Shown here one piece after another: positions 46,205-55,451 of a stretch of DNA of 64,000 nt. The notes below the pieces were generated by a model, which worked only from the letters and a program-made list of their open reading frames with translations, did no database searches and was not told the DNA's origin. The stretch covers positions 5,361,001-5,425,000 of the forward strand of contig NZ_CP084061.1 of NCBI RefSeq assembly GCF_020215665.1, given 5' to 3'. How positions within the stretch are numbered: the stretch's first letter is position 1; each line of letters starts with the position of its first letter. The position numbers were made by a program, and so were the translations under genes. Source of the stretch: Blautia parvula. Lineage in GTDB: Bacteria; Bacillota; Clostridia; Lachnospirales; Lachnospiraceae.

Positions 46205-46308
46205 AAGTTCTTGCCTCTCTAAAATATCTAATTATATCTTTTAAACAAAATCAGGCGTTTCGCCAAATTTACCAAATCATTTTATTCCATATCTGAAGGA
46301 GGTTTTTT

Positions 46309-48270
46309 ATGGTACAAAAAAACATTGTGTGTGAAGGTTTAAGATGCTGTGTGCATTCTAAGGCGGCATTTATTGACTGGTGTATGGAATCCTCAAAAGA
46401 ATCCCGGAATATGCTGATTCAGGCTATGATGAATGCAGATGGCAGAGAAGGATTTTTCGAGTCATCGCAAATGGGCAGTGTTGTGAAAAAGAGCATACTG
46501 TGGAACCAGGAACAGAAGGAGCATGTATTTGATGCCATTATCAGGAGAAAATTGTTAAAACGCGGACAGGAAGAACTTCCCCAGTTACTTGCAGCAGCAG
46601 TAGGCCCTGCGCTGAATATGGATCACGAGGAGGTACAGGTGGAAAGTATTCTTTTTCTGGCATATGCAATCGTCAGAAATGAGACGTGCAGAGAAGCCAT
46701 AATGGAATATGCAGAAAAGGAAGGCGAAACATGTTACGATGCATATAAAAATTCCAGCTACAAAGATTCGGACTTTTTATCCTGGTTTCTCGTGGCTGAC
46801 AGGCTCCCGGCAAGCATGGCAGTGGGTTTGATTGAACGGATACGCCTGGAAGAAGAAGCAGCAGAGGACAGTGATGCAGATGAGCACAGGCGATACAAAG
46901 ACTTTACAGAAATTCTGGAAAAGGGTTACCGGAATCTTAAGAACCAGTTAAAAAAAGCAGAATACATAGATGGCTCCATGTTCCAAAAGATAGTTCAGGA
47001 CAGCAATGATATGGTACATGCCGCGTCGGAGATGATGGTTCTTTTGGTAATAGCTGAAGAATTGGAAATTCCGGTACATGAGGATTATGATTTTTATTTG
47101 GGGCTTCAGATTCTTGAATCATATGAAGAGGATCTGGAAACATTGCCGGAGCCGGAAATTACAGAAAACGGAGGCAGAAGACTGCACAGAAATCTGCAGA
47201 AGGGTCATCCGCGGATGGAATCCTATTATACCTGCTATTATCTGGATGGGACAGAAACAGAGAGAACTGTGCCTGATCCCGGGACAGTATTTGAATATTT
47301 TCATTTGAACCTGCGTATGCTGGCAGGAATTGAGCTGGAGCAGAAAGATATAGACTTTATCTGTTCCCTGTCAGAGGGAATGAAATGGCAGGAGTATAAA
47401 CAGACATTACTCATAGCAAGCTTGTGTAAATATATCCATAGTCTGCAGCAGTTATGTGAAAAGAATGATCCGGAGGAATACCGCTACCGTCAGCGAAGAG
47501 CTGAGAAGGATAGGAAGGAATTCCTCAATAAAATAGAGAACCTGCAGAGCAGGACAGCGTATCTGGAACAAAAGAAAAGGGAATTGGAAAATTGCCTGGA
47601 GCAATGTGAAAAAGAGAAAGAAAAGCTGAAGGTGAAGATTCAAAATACGGAGGAAAAAAATGCGCTGGAGCGGGAGGAATTGATCAGCCTGCGGAATTAT
47701 GTTTTCCCGTTTACACAGACAGGAGGTAAAGGCGCAGGTGTCATACAAACAGAATCTGCAAAAACAGGATGTGAATGGATAGGATGTGTTCAGACAGAAA
47801 ACGCTCGGACAGAATCCCAGACAGGATGCGTCCAGACAGAAAACGCTCGAACAAAAAGCGCTCAGACAGAATACATCCAGACAGAAAATCCTTCGACAGA
47901 AAGCGCTCGGACAGAACGCGTCCGGACAGAACGCGTCCGGACAGGATGCGCCCGGACAGAATGCGCCCAGACAGGATGCGCCCGGGCAGAGCGTGCACAA
48001 GCAGAAAGTGCTCAGACAAAACACGCACAAGCAGAATGCGTACTGCAAGAACGTGCCCGGACTGAATGTGCACAGGAAGTACATTTACAAACAGTGGATT
48101 CACAGGCAAAAGCATATCAAAACCACGAAGAATCCCACCGCACAGAAGACTATGCAGCGCTGATGAAAGGCGAAAAAATGCTCATAATCGGCGGGCATAT
48201 AATTCTATACGTCCATGGCAATAACATAGATAAAATCCTGCAGGATATCAATCGTCAGATCTCATCATAG
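46309..48270 (+). CDS. Unrecognised protein with coiled coil and pentapeptide-period repeat tract
   Basis: 653 residues, not recognised. Residues 1-400 are helical and acidic without a family I can name. A coiled coil spans about 400-470 (ENLQSRTAYLEQKKRELE). A low-complexity tract (about 480-590) repeats every five residues in the form (A/V)(R/Q)T(E/G)(C/R/S). The C-terminus KMLIIGGHIILYV resembles the first strand of DUF2325 but stops short of a full domain. AAGGAGG precedes the ATG. It follows the 74-bp array and is convergent with the sensor kinase. Probably cytosolic; function unknown. Confidence 0.7.
   Translation: MVQKNIVCEGLRCCVHSKAAFIDWCMESSKESRNMLIQAMMNADGREGFFESSQMGSVVKKSILWNQEQKEHVFDAIIRRKLLKRGQEELPQLLAAAVGPALNMDHEEVQVESILFLAYAIVRNETCREAIMEYAEKEGETCYDAYKNSSYKDSDFLSWFLVADRLPASMAVGLIERIRLEEEAAEDSDADEHRRYKDFTEILEKGYRNLKNQLKKAEYIDGSMFQKIVQDSNDMVHAASEMMVLLVIAEELEIPVHEDYDFYLGLQILESYEEDLETLPEPEITENGGRRLHRNLQKGHPRMESYYTCYYLDGTETERTVPDPGTVFEYFHLNLRMLAGIELEQKDIDFICSLSEGMKWQEYKQTLLIASLCKYIHSLQQLCEKNDPEEYRYRQRRAEKDRKEFLNKIENLQSRTAYLEQKKRELENCLEQCEKEKEKLKVKIQNTEEKNALEREELISLRNYVFPFTQTGGKGAGVIQTESAKTGCEWIGCVQTENARTESQTGCVQTENARTKSAQTEYIQTENPSTESARTERVRTERVRTGCARTECAQTGCARAERAQAESAQTKHAQAECVLQERARTECAQEVHLQTVDSQAKAYQNHEESHRTEDYAALMKGEKMLIIGGHIILYVHGNNIDKILQDINRQISS
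47745..48100 (+). repeat. 15-bp degenerate coding minisatellite
   Basis: Units of the type ACAGAATGCGCCCGG recur every 15 bases, or at multiples of it, through the 3' third of the unknown gene. Because 15 is a multiple of three and the unit has no stop in several frames, long open frames also appear on both strands here; only the frame of the 653-residue protein extends well outside the tract. Confidence 0.8.
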
Positions 48271-48272
48271 TA

Positions 48273-49667
48273 TCATTCTGTTCCCGGCACCCGGATAACA
48301 ACCCGGAATCCGCCGGCTTTTCCATGTGAGACCTCCATGTCTCCGCCATGCACTTCTGCAATTTGCCTGACCAGCATCAGCCCAAGCCCGTGCCTCTGGT
48401 TTCCTGTCTCTCTGTCGCAGACCATATAATGGGGGGCTTTCCGGATTTTCTCAAGCTCTTCATCGGTGACTCCGGTGCCATTGTCCTCCACCACGATTCT
48501 GCACATCTTTTCTGTTCTCCCCACAGACATGAACAATGTACAGCCATCCGGATTATGCACCTGACTGTTTGTGATTAGGTTAGAAACCGCCCGTTTTAAA
48601 AGCCCCTTATCCGCTTTTGCACAGCAGTTCTGCATATCCTCCCCTGCGACCCATTCGATTGGATATTTTCCCTCCAGGTCCAGATTCAGGAAATCCACAG
48701 CGGTCTGTCTGACCAGGGAAACTAAATTTACAGTATCCATATGAAGAGGCTGCACATTATACTCCAGTTTTGACGCCAGATTCAGATCATTGACCAGATT
48801 CTTCATCCGCAGGCTTTGCTGCCGGATGATCCGTGCTTTCTTTCGCTCCCTTTCCGGCAAATCCCTGTTCTCCTCAATCTGGCTTGCATATCCCAGAACC
48901 ATAGAGAGCGGCGTTCGGATATCATGGGATACTCCGGCAATACAGTTTGCACGGGCAGTCTCCTTTTTCTGAAGCTGATAATCCTGATTCCGGAGTTTTT
49001 CCGCAGCTTTATTGATGGAAACCGCCAGGTCTGACAGCAGTCCCTTTTCCTTGACATAGACGTCTCTTTCAGCAGGAAGTGCCTCAATACCCTGTATGAC
49101 CGGCTTTACAGAACGCAGAACCCCGGAGGTAACGACCATATAGACGAAAAATATAAGGATGAGATTACAGCTTAAAAACAGCAGCACCGTTTTAGGAAAA
49201 TTTCTGATGAAATCATAGTCAAAGGTATTGGATATTAATTTCCAGTAAGATTTCTTCGGAAAACCAAGCATGATCAAATCATCCCCGTACCCGCTGGTAG
49301 TGATGGGATAATCATTGATATACCCTCTGACCGCCATGGCAATGCTGGCTGCTGAATACTGTGTGGGAATCCCCTCCGGAAGATTGCTGCTGTTCCAGAG
49401 AATATATCCGGTTTCATTATCCACTAAGATAGCCCAGGCATTTGTCCTGGAAAGGATATCCTCTCCCTGGGCGGACAACCGGTATGTTCCATCCCCGTTC
49501 TCAGTAAGGGCAGAGGCCACAGTATCTGCAGATGACCATGCTCCGTGGTTGGCTGCCTGCTTATATGAGATAAGGAGCAGGAGAAAAAAATTAAGGAAAA
49601 GCAGCAGCACAAGGGAAAACAGCATGGTTACAATAAACCGTTTGATCAGTTTCAGAATACTTTTCAT
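48273..49667 (-). CDS. Sensor histidine kinase
   Basis: 464 residues. Two membrane segments (about 10-32 and 155-180) flank an extracellular sensor region, followed by the dimerisation domain with phospho-acceptor His (AGVSHDIRTPLSMVLG) and an ATPase domain (N box NLITNSQVHN, G box VEDNGTGVT, GLGLMLVRQIAEVHGG). Its start overlaps the end of the response regulator gene by four bases. With the ABC exporter divergently next door it forms a BceRS/LanRK-like antimicrobial peptide response module; this is inference from context. Confidence 0.9.
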   Translation of the reverse strand: MKSILKLIKRFIVTMLFSLVLLLFLNFFLLLLISYKQAANHGAWSSADTVASALTENGDGTYRLSAQGEDILSRTNAWAILVDNETGYILWNSSNLPEGIPTQYSAASIAMAVRGYINDYPITTSGYGDDLIMLGFPKKSYWKLISNTFDYDFIRNFPKTVLLFLSCNLILIFFVYMVVTSGVLRSVKPVIQGIEALPAERDVYVKEKGLLSDLAVSINKAAEKLRNQDYQLQKKETARANCIAGVSHDIRTPLSMVLGYASQIEENRDLPERERKKARIIRQQSLRMKNLVNDLNLASKLEYNVQPLHMDTVNLVSLVRQTAVDFLNLDLEGKYPIEWVAGEDMQNCCAKADKGLLKRAVSNLITNSQVHNPDGCTLFMSVGRTEKMCRIVVEDNGTGVTDEELEKIRKAPHYMVCDRETGNQRHGLGLMLVRQIAEVHGGDMEVSHGKAGGFRVVIRVPGTE

Positions 49668-50371
49668 CGTACGTCCTCCATGAGCAGTTTATATCCCAGT
49701 CCCTTGACAGTCAGAAGGGATTCCGGTCTGGATGGGTTTTCCTCAATTTTTTCCCTTATCCGCCGGATATGTGCCATAAGAGAGTTTTCATAGCCAAACG
49801 GATTGTCACCCCAAACTGCCTCACAGAGCATATCGATTGTCACGATCCTGCCGGCATTCCGGCTGAGAACCTGCAGCAGTTCAAATTCCTTGGCAGTCAG
49901 GGCAATATGTTCCCCGTTCCGTATAATTTCTGCCCGGTCAAAATCCAGGGCACAGGCTTTCAGATACACGAGATTTGATTCATTCCGATAGCTTCTCTTT
50001 AATATAACATGAACCCGCAGGATCAGTTCTCTGGGCAGAAACGGTTTTACCATATAATCATCAGCACCCAGGCCAAGTCCTGTAAATTTGTCCTCATCCT
50101 CTCCGCGTGCGGTTAAAAAAAGGATGGGAAAGTCAGAAAACTCCCGGACCTTTTGAAACAGGGAGAAACCATCGCCATCCGGCAGCATAACATCAAAAAT
50201 GCCAAACTCAGGATTCCACTCACGACAGGCAGCCAGTGCCTCCGCCGTATTTTTTGCGGTTTTTATCTGTAAATATCCCTCTTCCTGTAAAATAGAGACA
50301 ACCATATCAAGCAGCTCCGGTTCATCGTCTACAAGAAGTATTCTTTTTCTTTTCAAATGATCATTTGCCAT
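49664..50371 (-). CDS. OmpR family response regulator
   Basis: 235 residues from ATG 50371, which has GGAGGT at good distance (an in-frame ATG at 50419 has none). Receiver domain with LLVDDEPE and the phospho-acceptor Asp in GIFDVMLPDGDG; C-terminal winged helix with FELLQVLSRNAGRIVT and EAVWGDNPFG. It likely binds the 11-bp-phased repeats before the ABC genes. Confidence 0.92.
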   Translation of the reverse strand: MANDHLKRKRILLVDDEPELLDMVVSILQEEGYLQIKTAKNTAEALAACREWNPEFGIFDVMLPDGDGFSLFQKVREFSDFPILFLTARGEDEDKFTGLGLGADDYMVKPFLPRELILRVHVILKRSYRNESNLVYLKACALDFDRAEIIRNGEHIALTAKEFELLQVLSRNAGRIVTIDMLCEAVWGDNPFGYENSLMAHIRRIREKIEENPSRPESLLTVKGLGYKLLMEDVR

Positions 50372-50488
50372 TGTCTGTACCTCCCTGCAAATATATTTTC
50401 CGTATTTGTATCTATTCATCCGGCTGAGTAGCTCCCCGTATCCTTATTATATCAGCAAATCCGCCTGCCCGTGGGAATAATACCGAAA

Positions 50489-50543
50489 TGTAAGGTAAAT
50501 GTAAGGTTATCAGAATGCAGATGTAAGGTTGGCTTTCTATAAT
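50489..50543 (+). promoter_or_regulatory. ABC exporter promoter with 11-bp-phased direct repeats
   Basis: TGTAAGG occurs at 50489, 50500 and 50522, that is at spacings of 11 and 22 bases, on one helix face. TATAAT follows at 50538-50543 and there is no good -35 box, as expected for a promoter activated by an OmpR-type regulator. Confidence 0.65.
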
Positions 50544-50581
50544 AAAGACAGAAACAAAGAAAAAGAATCCGGAAGGGAGAC

Positions 50582-51343
50582 ATGAAAATGAATATTATAG
50601 AAACATACCATCTGACAAAAGAATACGCTGACTTTACCGCTGTCGCTGACCTGAACATGCATATACGAAAGGGCAGTGTTTACGGATTTCTGGGACCGAA
50701 TGGGGCTGGTAAATCCACTACTATGAAAATGTTTTTGGGACTGACAAAGCCTACAAAAGGCCGTTTTACCATTAACAGCAATACCTTCCCCAGAGACAGG
50801 ATGAAGATTCTCAGGGAAGTGGGGTCTTTCATAGAAGCACCCGCTTTTTACGGCAACCTGACAGGTGAAGAGAATCTGGAGATTATAAGAAAAATCCTGG
50901 GTCTTCCGAAATCCAGCGTATCGGATGCTCTGGAGCTTGTAGGGCTGACCCAGTACCGGAAACGCCTTGCCAGAAAGTATTCCCTCGGTATGAAACAGAG
51001 GCTGGGGCTGGCCTCTGCGCTTATCGGACGCCCGCCTATTTTATTCCTGGACGAACCGACCAATGGTCTTGACCCGGTGGGAATCCATGAGATCAGGACT
51101 CTGATCCGTTCCCTGCCGAAGAAATACGACTGCACAGTCCTCGTGTCCTCCCACCTGCTTCCTGAGGTAGAGCTCATGGCGGATGATATCGGAATCCTGA
51201 ATCATGGCCGTCTCCTCTTTGAAGGGAATCTGCAGGAACTGCGGCAGATGGCTGACTTTGAAGGATATCCCTCTGACAATCTGGAAGATACATTTCTGGC
51301 AATGGTGGAGGAGGATAACAGAAAGAGAGGTGCAGGAAAATGA
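50582..51343 (+). CDS. ABC transporter ATP-binding protein (bacitracin/lantibiotic export type)
   Basis: 253 residues. Walker A GPNGAGKST, signature YSLGMKQRLGLA, Walker B ILFLDEPTNGLDP and the switch His in LVSSHLL. It matches the BcrA/LanF group. The stop overlaps the first permease start (ATGA). An ATG at 50588 two codons downstream is a close alternative start. Confidence 0.9.
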   Translation: MKMNIIETYHLTKEYADFTAVADLNMHIRKGSVYGFLGPNGAGKSTTMKMFLGLTKPTKGRFTINSNTFPRDRMKILREVGSFIEAPAFYGNLTGEENLEIIRKILGLPKSSVSDALELVGLTQYRKRLARKYSLGMKQRLGLASALIGRPPILFLDEPTNGLDPVGIHEIRTLIRSLPKKYDCTVLVSSHLLPEVELMADDIGILNHGRLLFEGNLQELRQMADFEGYPSDNLEDTFLAMVEEDNRKRGAGK

Positions 51344-52062
51344 CATCTGCATTGGAGTGGAATAAGCTGAAGCGGACCGGATTCTTTCCCGCATTTCTGG
51401 CTGGCGGACTTCTGGCAGCGGCAGCCCCGGTGGTAAATATCGGAGCCCGCCCGGAGAGCTTTGTAAACAAACAGGATTCCCCGGCAGTTATTTTAATGGG
51501 AGCCAACTGGCAGCTCATGTCTATGCTGCTGTCTTTTCTCCTTATTATCGGCGCATGTATTATGTACCATACAGAATTTGCAGACAATGCCATGCAGCGC
51601 ATGGATACCCTTCCAAAGCGTCCGGAGAGTCTGTTTTTCGGAAAATGCAGTGTGCTGTTGGTTTTGACAGCCGGGGCGCTTGTACTGGGAGGTGCAGCTC
51701 TTTGGTTCTGCGGATGGAAGTGGTTTTCTGCAGACCGCATCTTTACGACAGAGATCTGGAAGAGCATGGGATTTTCTTTTGCCATGTTCCTTCCGCTGCT
51801 CCTCTGTATGACTGCAGTTTCTTCCATCTGTAAAAATATGTGGATATCGCTGGGAATCGGCACGATCTGTCTGTTTATGACTTCCATTCTCCAAAATGGA
51901 GGCGGGATACTCTCTTATCTGCCATTTATGATGCCCATGAAGGTATATCCGAATCTTAATGGGGCGCAGGCAGTTAGATGCCTGATTATATCCTGCGGGG
52001 AAACGGCAGGTTTCGGATTGCTGGAAATCATCTATTTTAAAATAAGGAGGAATTTCACATGA
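51340..52062 (+). CDS. ABC-2 type permease (LanE/MutE-like)
   Basis: 240 residues, six predicted membrane segments, N-terminal EWNKLKRTGFFPAF typical of lantibiotic-immunity permeases. It overlaps both neighbours by four bases, so the three genes are translationally coupled. No lantibiotic biosynthesis genes are present, so a resistance role is likelier than self-immunity. Confidence 0.82.
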   Translation: MTSALEWNKLKRTGFFPAFLAGGLLAAAAPVVNIGARPESFVNKQDSPAVILMGANWQLMSMLLSFLLIIGACIMYHTEFADNAMQRMDTLPKRPESLFFGKCSVLLVLTAGALVLGGAALWFCGWKWFSADRIFTTEIWKSMGFSFAMFLPLLLCMTAVSSICKNMWISLGIGTICLFMTSILQNGGGILSYLPFMMPMKVYPNLNGAQAVRCLIISCGETAGFGLLEIIYFKIRRNFT

Positions 52063-52829
52063 GTTTCTTATCATTAGCAGGAGTAGAACTGAGAAAGACA
52101 CGTCGCTCCGGCATCCTCTGGATTTTAGTGATTCCCGTATTTCTCATATGGCTGACTGCTGTGATCAATGCGGATATTAACTTTACCATAGGAAATGAAG
52201 GGATATCCCCGGAAAATAACTTTTTCATACAGAGCTTTATGGGATATGCCTGGTTCATGTTTCCTGCAAGTATTGTGATCAGTACCGTGATGCTGGTGCA
52301 GACAGAACGGAAGAATAAAGGAATACTGAAGATGCTGGCTCTGCCTGTATCTGCGGCCCGCCTCTGCCTGGTGAAATTTTCTATCCTTCTTTTGCTGGCA
52401 GCAGTGCAGATGTTTTTTATGACCCTGGCATATTTTCCAAGTGCGGCGATCGCATCCCGAATCCAGGATTATAACTTCATGCTGCCGGTTATGGATATAC
52501 TGAGAGAAGCGGGGATCATTTACATTTCCTCCATTCCCATGGCCGCGTTTTTCTGGATGCTTGCTGTCAGTATTCAGACTCCCATTTTTTCCATGGGTGT
52601 GGGAATGGCATCTATTGTGCCGTCTGTCCTTCTTATTAACACAAAAATATGGTTTGCGTACCCCATGTGCTACCCGTTTCTCATGGCTGCATCCAGGATG
52701 CATGAGCTGGCATCCAATATGGGGACCTTTGCTTTTGAACTGATGCCGTTCATACCTGTGGCAGTGGGTTGCACGGTGGTGTGTCTGTTTGCAGCCTGTA
52801 TCCGTTTCGGACAGGCAGAGAGGAGATAG
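52059..52829 (+). CDS. ABC-2 type permease (LanG/MutG-like)
   Basis: 256 residues, six membrane segments, start SLAGVELRKTRRSGILWIL. The second membrane subunit of the exporter, coupled to the previous gene. Substrate unknown, probably a peptide antibiotic acting at the cell envelope. Confidence 0.82.
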   Translation: MSFLSLAGVELRKTRRSGILWILVIPVFLIWLTAVINADINFTIGNEGISPENNFFIQSFMGYAWFMFPASIVISTVMLVQTERKNKGILKMLALPVSAARLCLVKFSILLLLAAVQMFFMTLAYFPSAAIASRIQDYNFMLPVMDILREAGIIYISSIPMAAFFWMLAVSIQTPIFSMGVGMASIVPSVLLINTKIWFAYPMCYPFLMAASRMHELASNMGTFAFELMPFIPVAVGCTVVCLFAACIRFGQAERR

Positions 52830-53117
52830 ATGATGAAAGAAAAACTGTTTACTGCGATAAGTACTGTTTTAATATTTTTCCCGTTTACAATTTTTCCGAT
52901 ACGATGGAATCCGTGGGCATTGGAGTCACCTGCGGCTGAGATCATTATCCTGGTGTATATTGCGGTGATGATTGTCGGGGGTATTTTCACGATTACCGCT
53001 TACACAAAAGGGAAGGTTAAGAACAATCTGATGAAAATATGCCTGGTAGTGCACGGCGTCTACATAGCCGGAGGCGTGGCTATGCTCGCTATGATGGGAG
53101 CAACAAAATTTTCATAA
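52830..53117 (+). CDS. Small membrane protein in the ABC exporter operon
   Basis: 95 residues with three hydrophobic segments; no family recognised. It starts directly at the stop of the permease gene (ATG 52830, with a second ATG at 52833 that is equally possible). Probably an accessory of the exporter. An inverted repeat TGTAACTGT/ACAGTTACA (53173-53202) lies in the following spacer. Confidence 0.7.
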   Translation: MMKEKLFTAISTVLIFFPFTIFPIRWNPWALESPAAEIIILVYIAVMIVGGIFTITAYTKGKVKNNLMKICLVVHGVYIAGGVAMLAMMGATKFS

Positions 53118-53229
53118 ACGAATGGCGGGTGCTTTACAAAGAAAATGATTTCGGATAAGATAAAAGAAATCCTGTAACTGTTCCACCGGACAGACAGTTA
53201 CAAAATCTAATTAGATGGAGAGCAGCTAA

Positions 53230-53931
53230 ATGAGAATAGCAGTCTTATCCGATACCCACGGGCTTCTGCGTCCTGAGGTGATGGAAATTGTAAATACCTG
53301 TGACGCGGTTCTTCACGGCGGAGATATTAACACCCAAAGAATCGTGGATGAACTTTCAAAAGATAAACCTCTCTACATTGTCAGAGGAAATAATGACAAA
53401 GAATGGGCGGAACAGATACCGGTATCCCTTCGGTTTGAGCTGGACGGTATTACCTTCTATATGGTGCATAACAAAAAAGAGATCCCCCGAAATCTGACCG
53501 GTGTGGATGTGGTCGTATTCGGTCATTCCCACAAATATCTGGAGGAACGAAGGGACGGACATCTCTTCCTCAATCCGGGGAGCTGCGGAAAACGCCGCTT
53601 TAACCAGGATATAACCATGGCAGTTCTGGAGACCGGGAACGGAGAGATACAGGTAAAACGCATAGATATTCCCCACACGGATACCCCCGTAAAAGTTCCG
53701 GTGGGAACCGATACCCGAAAAGCAGTGGAGAATATCAGCCGGGGAATGAAAAAAGGGGAGAATATAAAAGATATGGCAAAAAAATACGGCTGTTCCCCGG
53801 AATTTACCGAACAGGTCTGCCGTATCATTGCCACACATCCCGGTGTGACGGCGGAGGGAATCCTGAATAAGATGGAAGTCAACCGGATACAAAATCCCTC
53901 TTGCAAAAATCCTTCCGCTGATATACAATAG
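53230..53931 (+). CDS. YfcE/MJ0936-type metallophosphodiesterase with C-terminal extension
   Basis: 233 residues. The first 155 or so form the phosphodiesterase: SDTHG, HGGDI, RGNND, MVHNKKE, FGHSHK, NPGSCG. About 70 extra residues follow (TRKAVENISRGMKKGENIKDMAKKYG region) that look helical, perhaps a HTH-like module; most family members end at about 160-180. It probably hydrolyses a phosphodiester; the substrate is unknown. Confidence 0.85.
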   Translation: MRIAVLSDTHGLLRPEVMEIVNTCDAVLHGGDINTQRIVDELSKDKPLYIVRGNNDKEWAEQIPVSLRFELDGITFYMVHNKKEIPRNLTGVDVVVFGHSHKYLEERRDGHLFLNPGSCGKRRFNQDITMAVLETGNGEIQVKRIDIPHTDTPVKVPVGTDTRKAVENISRGMKKGENIKDMAKKYGCSPEFTEQVCRIIATHPGVTAEGILNKMEVNRIQNPSCKNPSADIQ

Positions 53932-53963
53932 CATGAGCATCCGTCTGCCACCGGGTAGACGGA

Positions 53964-54020
53964 AAATGCCTGAATACATTCCGGTAGGTCATGGAAGGAA
54001 TGTATTTGGGCATTTTTTTT
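53964..54020 (+). terminator. Terminator after the phosphodiesterase
   Basis: AAATGCC-TGAATACATTCC pairs with GGAATGTATT-TGGGCATTT and is followed by eight T. Confidence 0.88.
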
Positions 54021-54042
54021 AAAATCGCAAGGAGACTGGCTT

Positions 54043-55371
54043 ATGCAGAAACAAATGAACAGAGAATTTTACAAATACATATCCTTAAATGTTCTGGGAA
54101 TGCTGGGGTTGTCCTGTTATATTTTGGCGGACACTTTCTTCATCTCTAAGCGTCTGGGGGCAGACGGCCTGACAGCGCTGAATCTGGCTATTTCTGTCTA
54201 CAGTATCATTAACGGACTGGGGCTGATGCTGGGAATCGGTGGTGCCACACGTTTTGCTATCTGTCGGGCACAGAAAGAGGTGCAGAAGGGAAATCAGGTG
54301 TTCACCGCTTCAGCGGCGGCAGGGATTACGGTGGGGCTGGTTCTTCTGTTCCTTGGTTTTACCGCATCCGATGCTGTGGCAAAAATCCTGGGAGCTGAGG
54401 GTGTCATACAGGAGATGACAGGGAGTTATCTGAAGACCATACTGGGATTTGCTCCGTTTTTCATTGTGAACAACATACTTATTGCATTTGTCCGAAACGA
54501 CGGCAGCCCCCGTCTTTCCATGGCGGCTATGCTGACCGGGAGTTTTTCTAATATATTGCTTGATTATGTATTCTTATTCCCCTTGAATATGGGAATCTTC
54601 GGGGCGGCTCTTGCCACCGGGTTTGCTCCGGTCATCAGTATAGGACTCTTGTCTCTGCATTTTATCAGAGGGAAAAACCGGTTTACCTGGAGCTTTGATC
54701 AAAGAGCGCTTGGGCGGCGGGTATTGGATATCTGCAGTCTTGGTATATCCGCATTTATCAATGAGCTGTCTTCCGCAGTTGTGCTCATTGTGTTTAATCT
54801 GCTGATTCTGCGTCTGGCGGGCAATACAGGGGTGGCGGCTTACGGGATCGTGGCGAATCTGGCCCTGGTAGCTGTATCTGTATTTACCGGTATTTCGCAG
54901 GGAAGCCAGCCTCTGATCAGCCGTTTTTACGGGGAGGGCAGGAAAAAGGAAAGTACCGCGGTGCTTTTAAGAGCGGTCCTGCTGGCTGCGGCTGTGGGGA
55001 TTCTGTTCAGTGCGGCCGCGTTTGCATTTACTCAGAATCTGATTGGGATTTTTAACAGTGAGGGGAATCAGGAACTTGCGGATATTGCCTTTTGTGGACT
55101 GCGGCTGTATTTTCTGGGCTTTTGTCCAGCTGGGATCAACATTGTGGCAGCGGCTTTTATGGGAGCGGTGGAGCGTGGAAGGGAATCTTTTGCCATTGCT
55201 TTTGCAAGAGGTGTTGCTGCCATTCTGTTTTTCGCCTTTGTGCTGTCTTTTATCTGGAAAATGGATGGTATCTGGCTGGCTTTTCCGGCTGCTGAGGTTT
55301 CGACCCTGCTGCTGACGGCAGGACTTTGGAGAAGATATAAAAGAGGGACTCTACCGGCAGTTGAAAAATGA
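54043..55371 (+). CDS. MATE family efflux transporter (2)
   Basis: 442 residues with 12 predicted membrane segments (LADTFFISKRLGADGLTALN, IAFVRNDGSPRLSMAAML, GISQGSQPLISRFYGEG). The MATE/DinF pattern is clear. It shares only general family features with the pump at 36155. Substrate unknown. Confidence 0.87.
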   Translation: MQKQMNREFYKYISLNVLGMLGLSCYILADTFFISKRLGADGLTALNLAISVYSIINGLGLMLGIGGATRFAICRAQKEVQKGNQVFTASAAAGITVGLVLLFLGFTASDAVAKILGAEGVIQEMTGSYLKTILGFAPFFIVNNILIAFVRNDGSPRLSMAAMLTGSFSNILLDYVFLFPLNMGIFGAALATGFAPVISIGLLSLHFIRGKNRFTWSFDQRALGRRVLDICSLGISAFINELSSAVVLIVFNLLILRLAGNTGVAAYGIVANLALVAVSVFTGISQGSQPLISRFYGEGRKKESTAVLLRAVLLAAAVGILFSAAAFAFTQNLIGIFNSEGNQELADIAFCGLRLYFLGFCPAGINIVAAAFMGAVERGRESFAIAFARGVAAILFFAFVLSFIWKMDGIWLAFPAAEVSTLLLTAGLWRRYKRGTLPAVEK

Positions 55372-55451
55372 GATGAAATTCAAATATTCCGTTATTGTCC
55401 AAAGCGTGGTGCAGGGGTATGATTAAGGCATAAAGACGAGGAGGAAAAGCC

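Noticed and set aside
47452-48115. Long minus-strand and alternative plus-strand frames with Cys/Phe/Ser-rich or Arg/Ser/Asp-rich repeats
   Set aside because: They arise because the 15-bp repeat has no stop codon in those frames; they lack ribosome binding sites and end with the tract.
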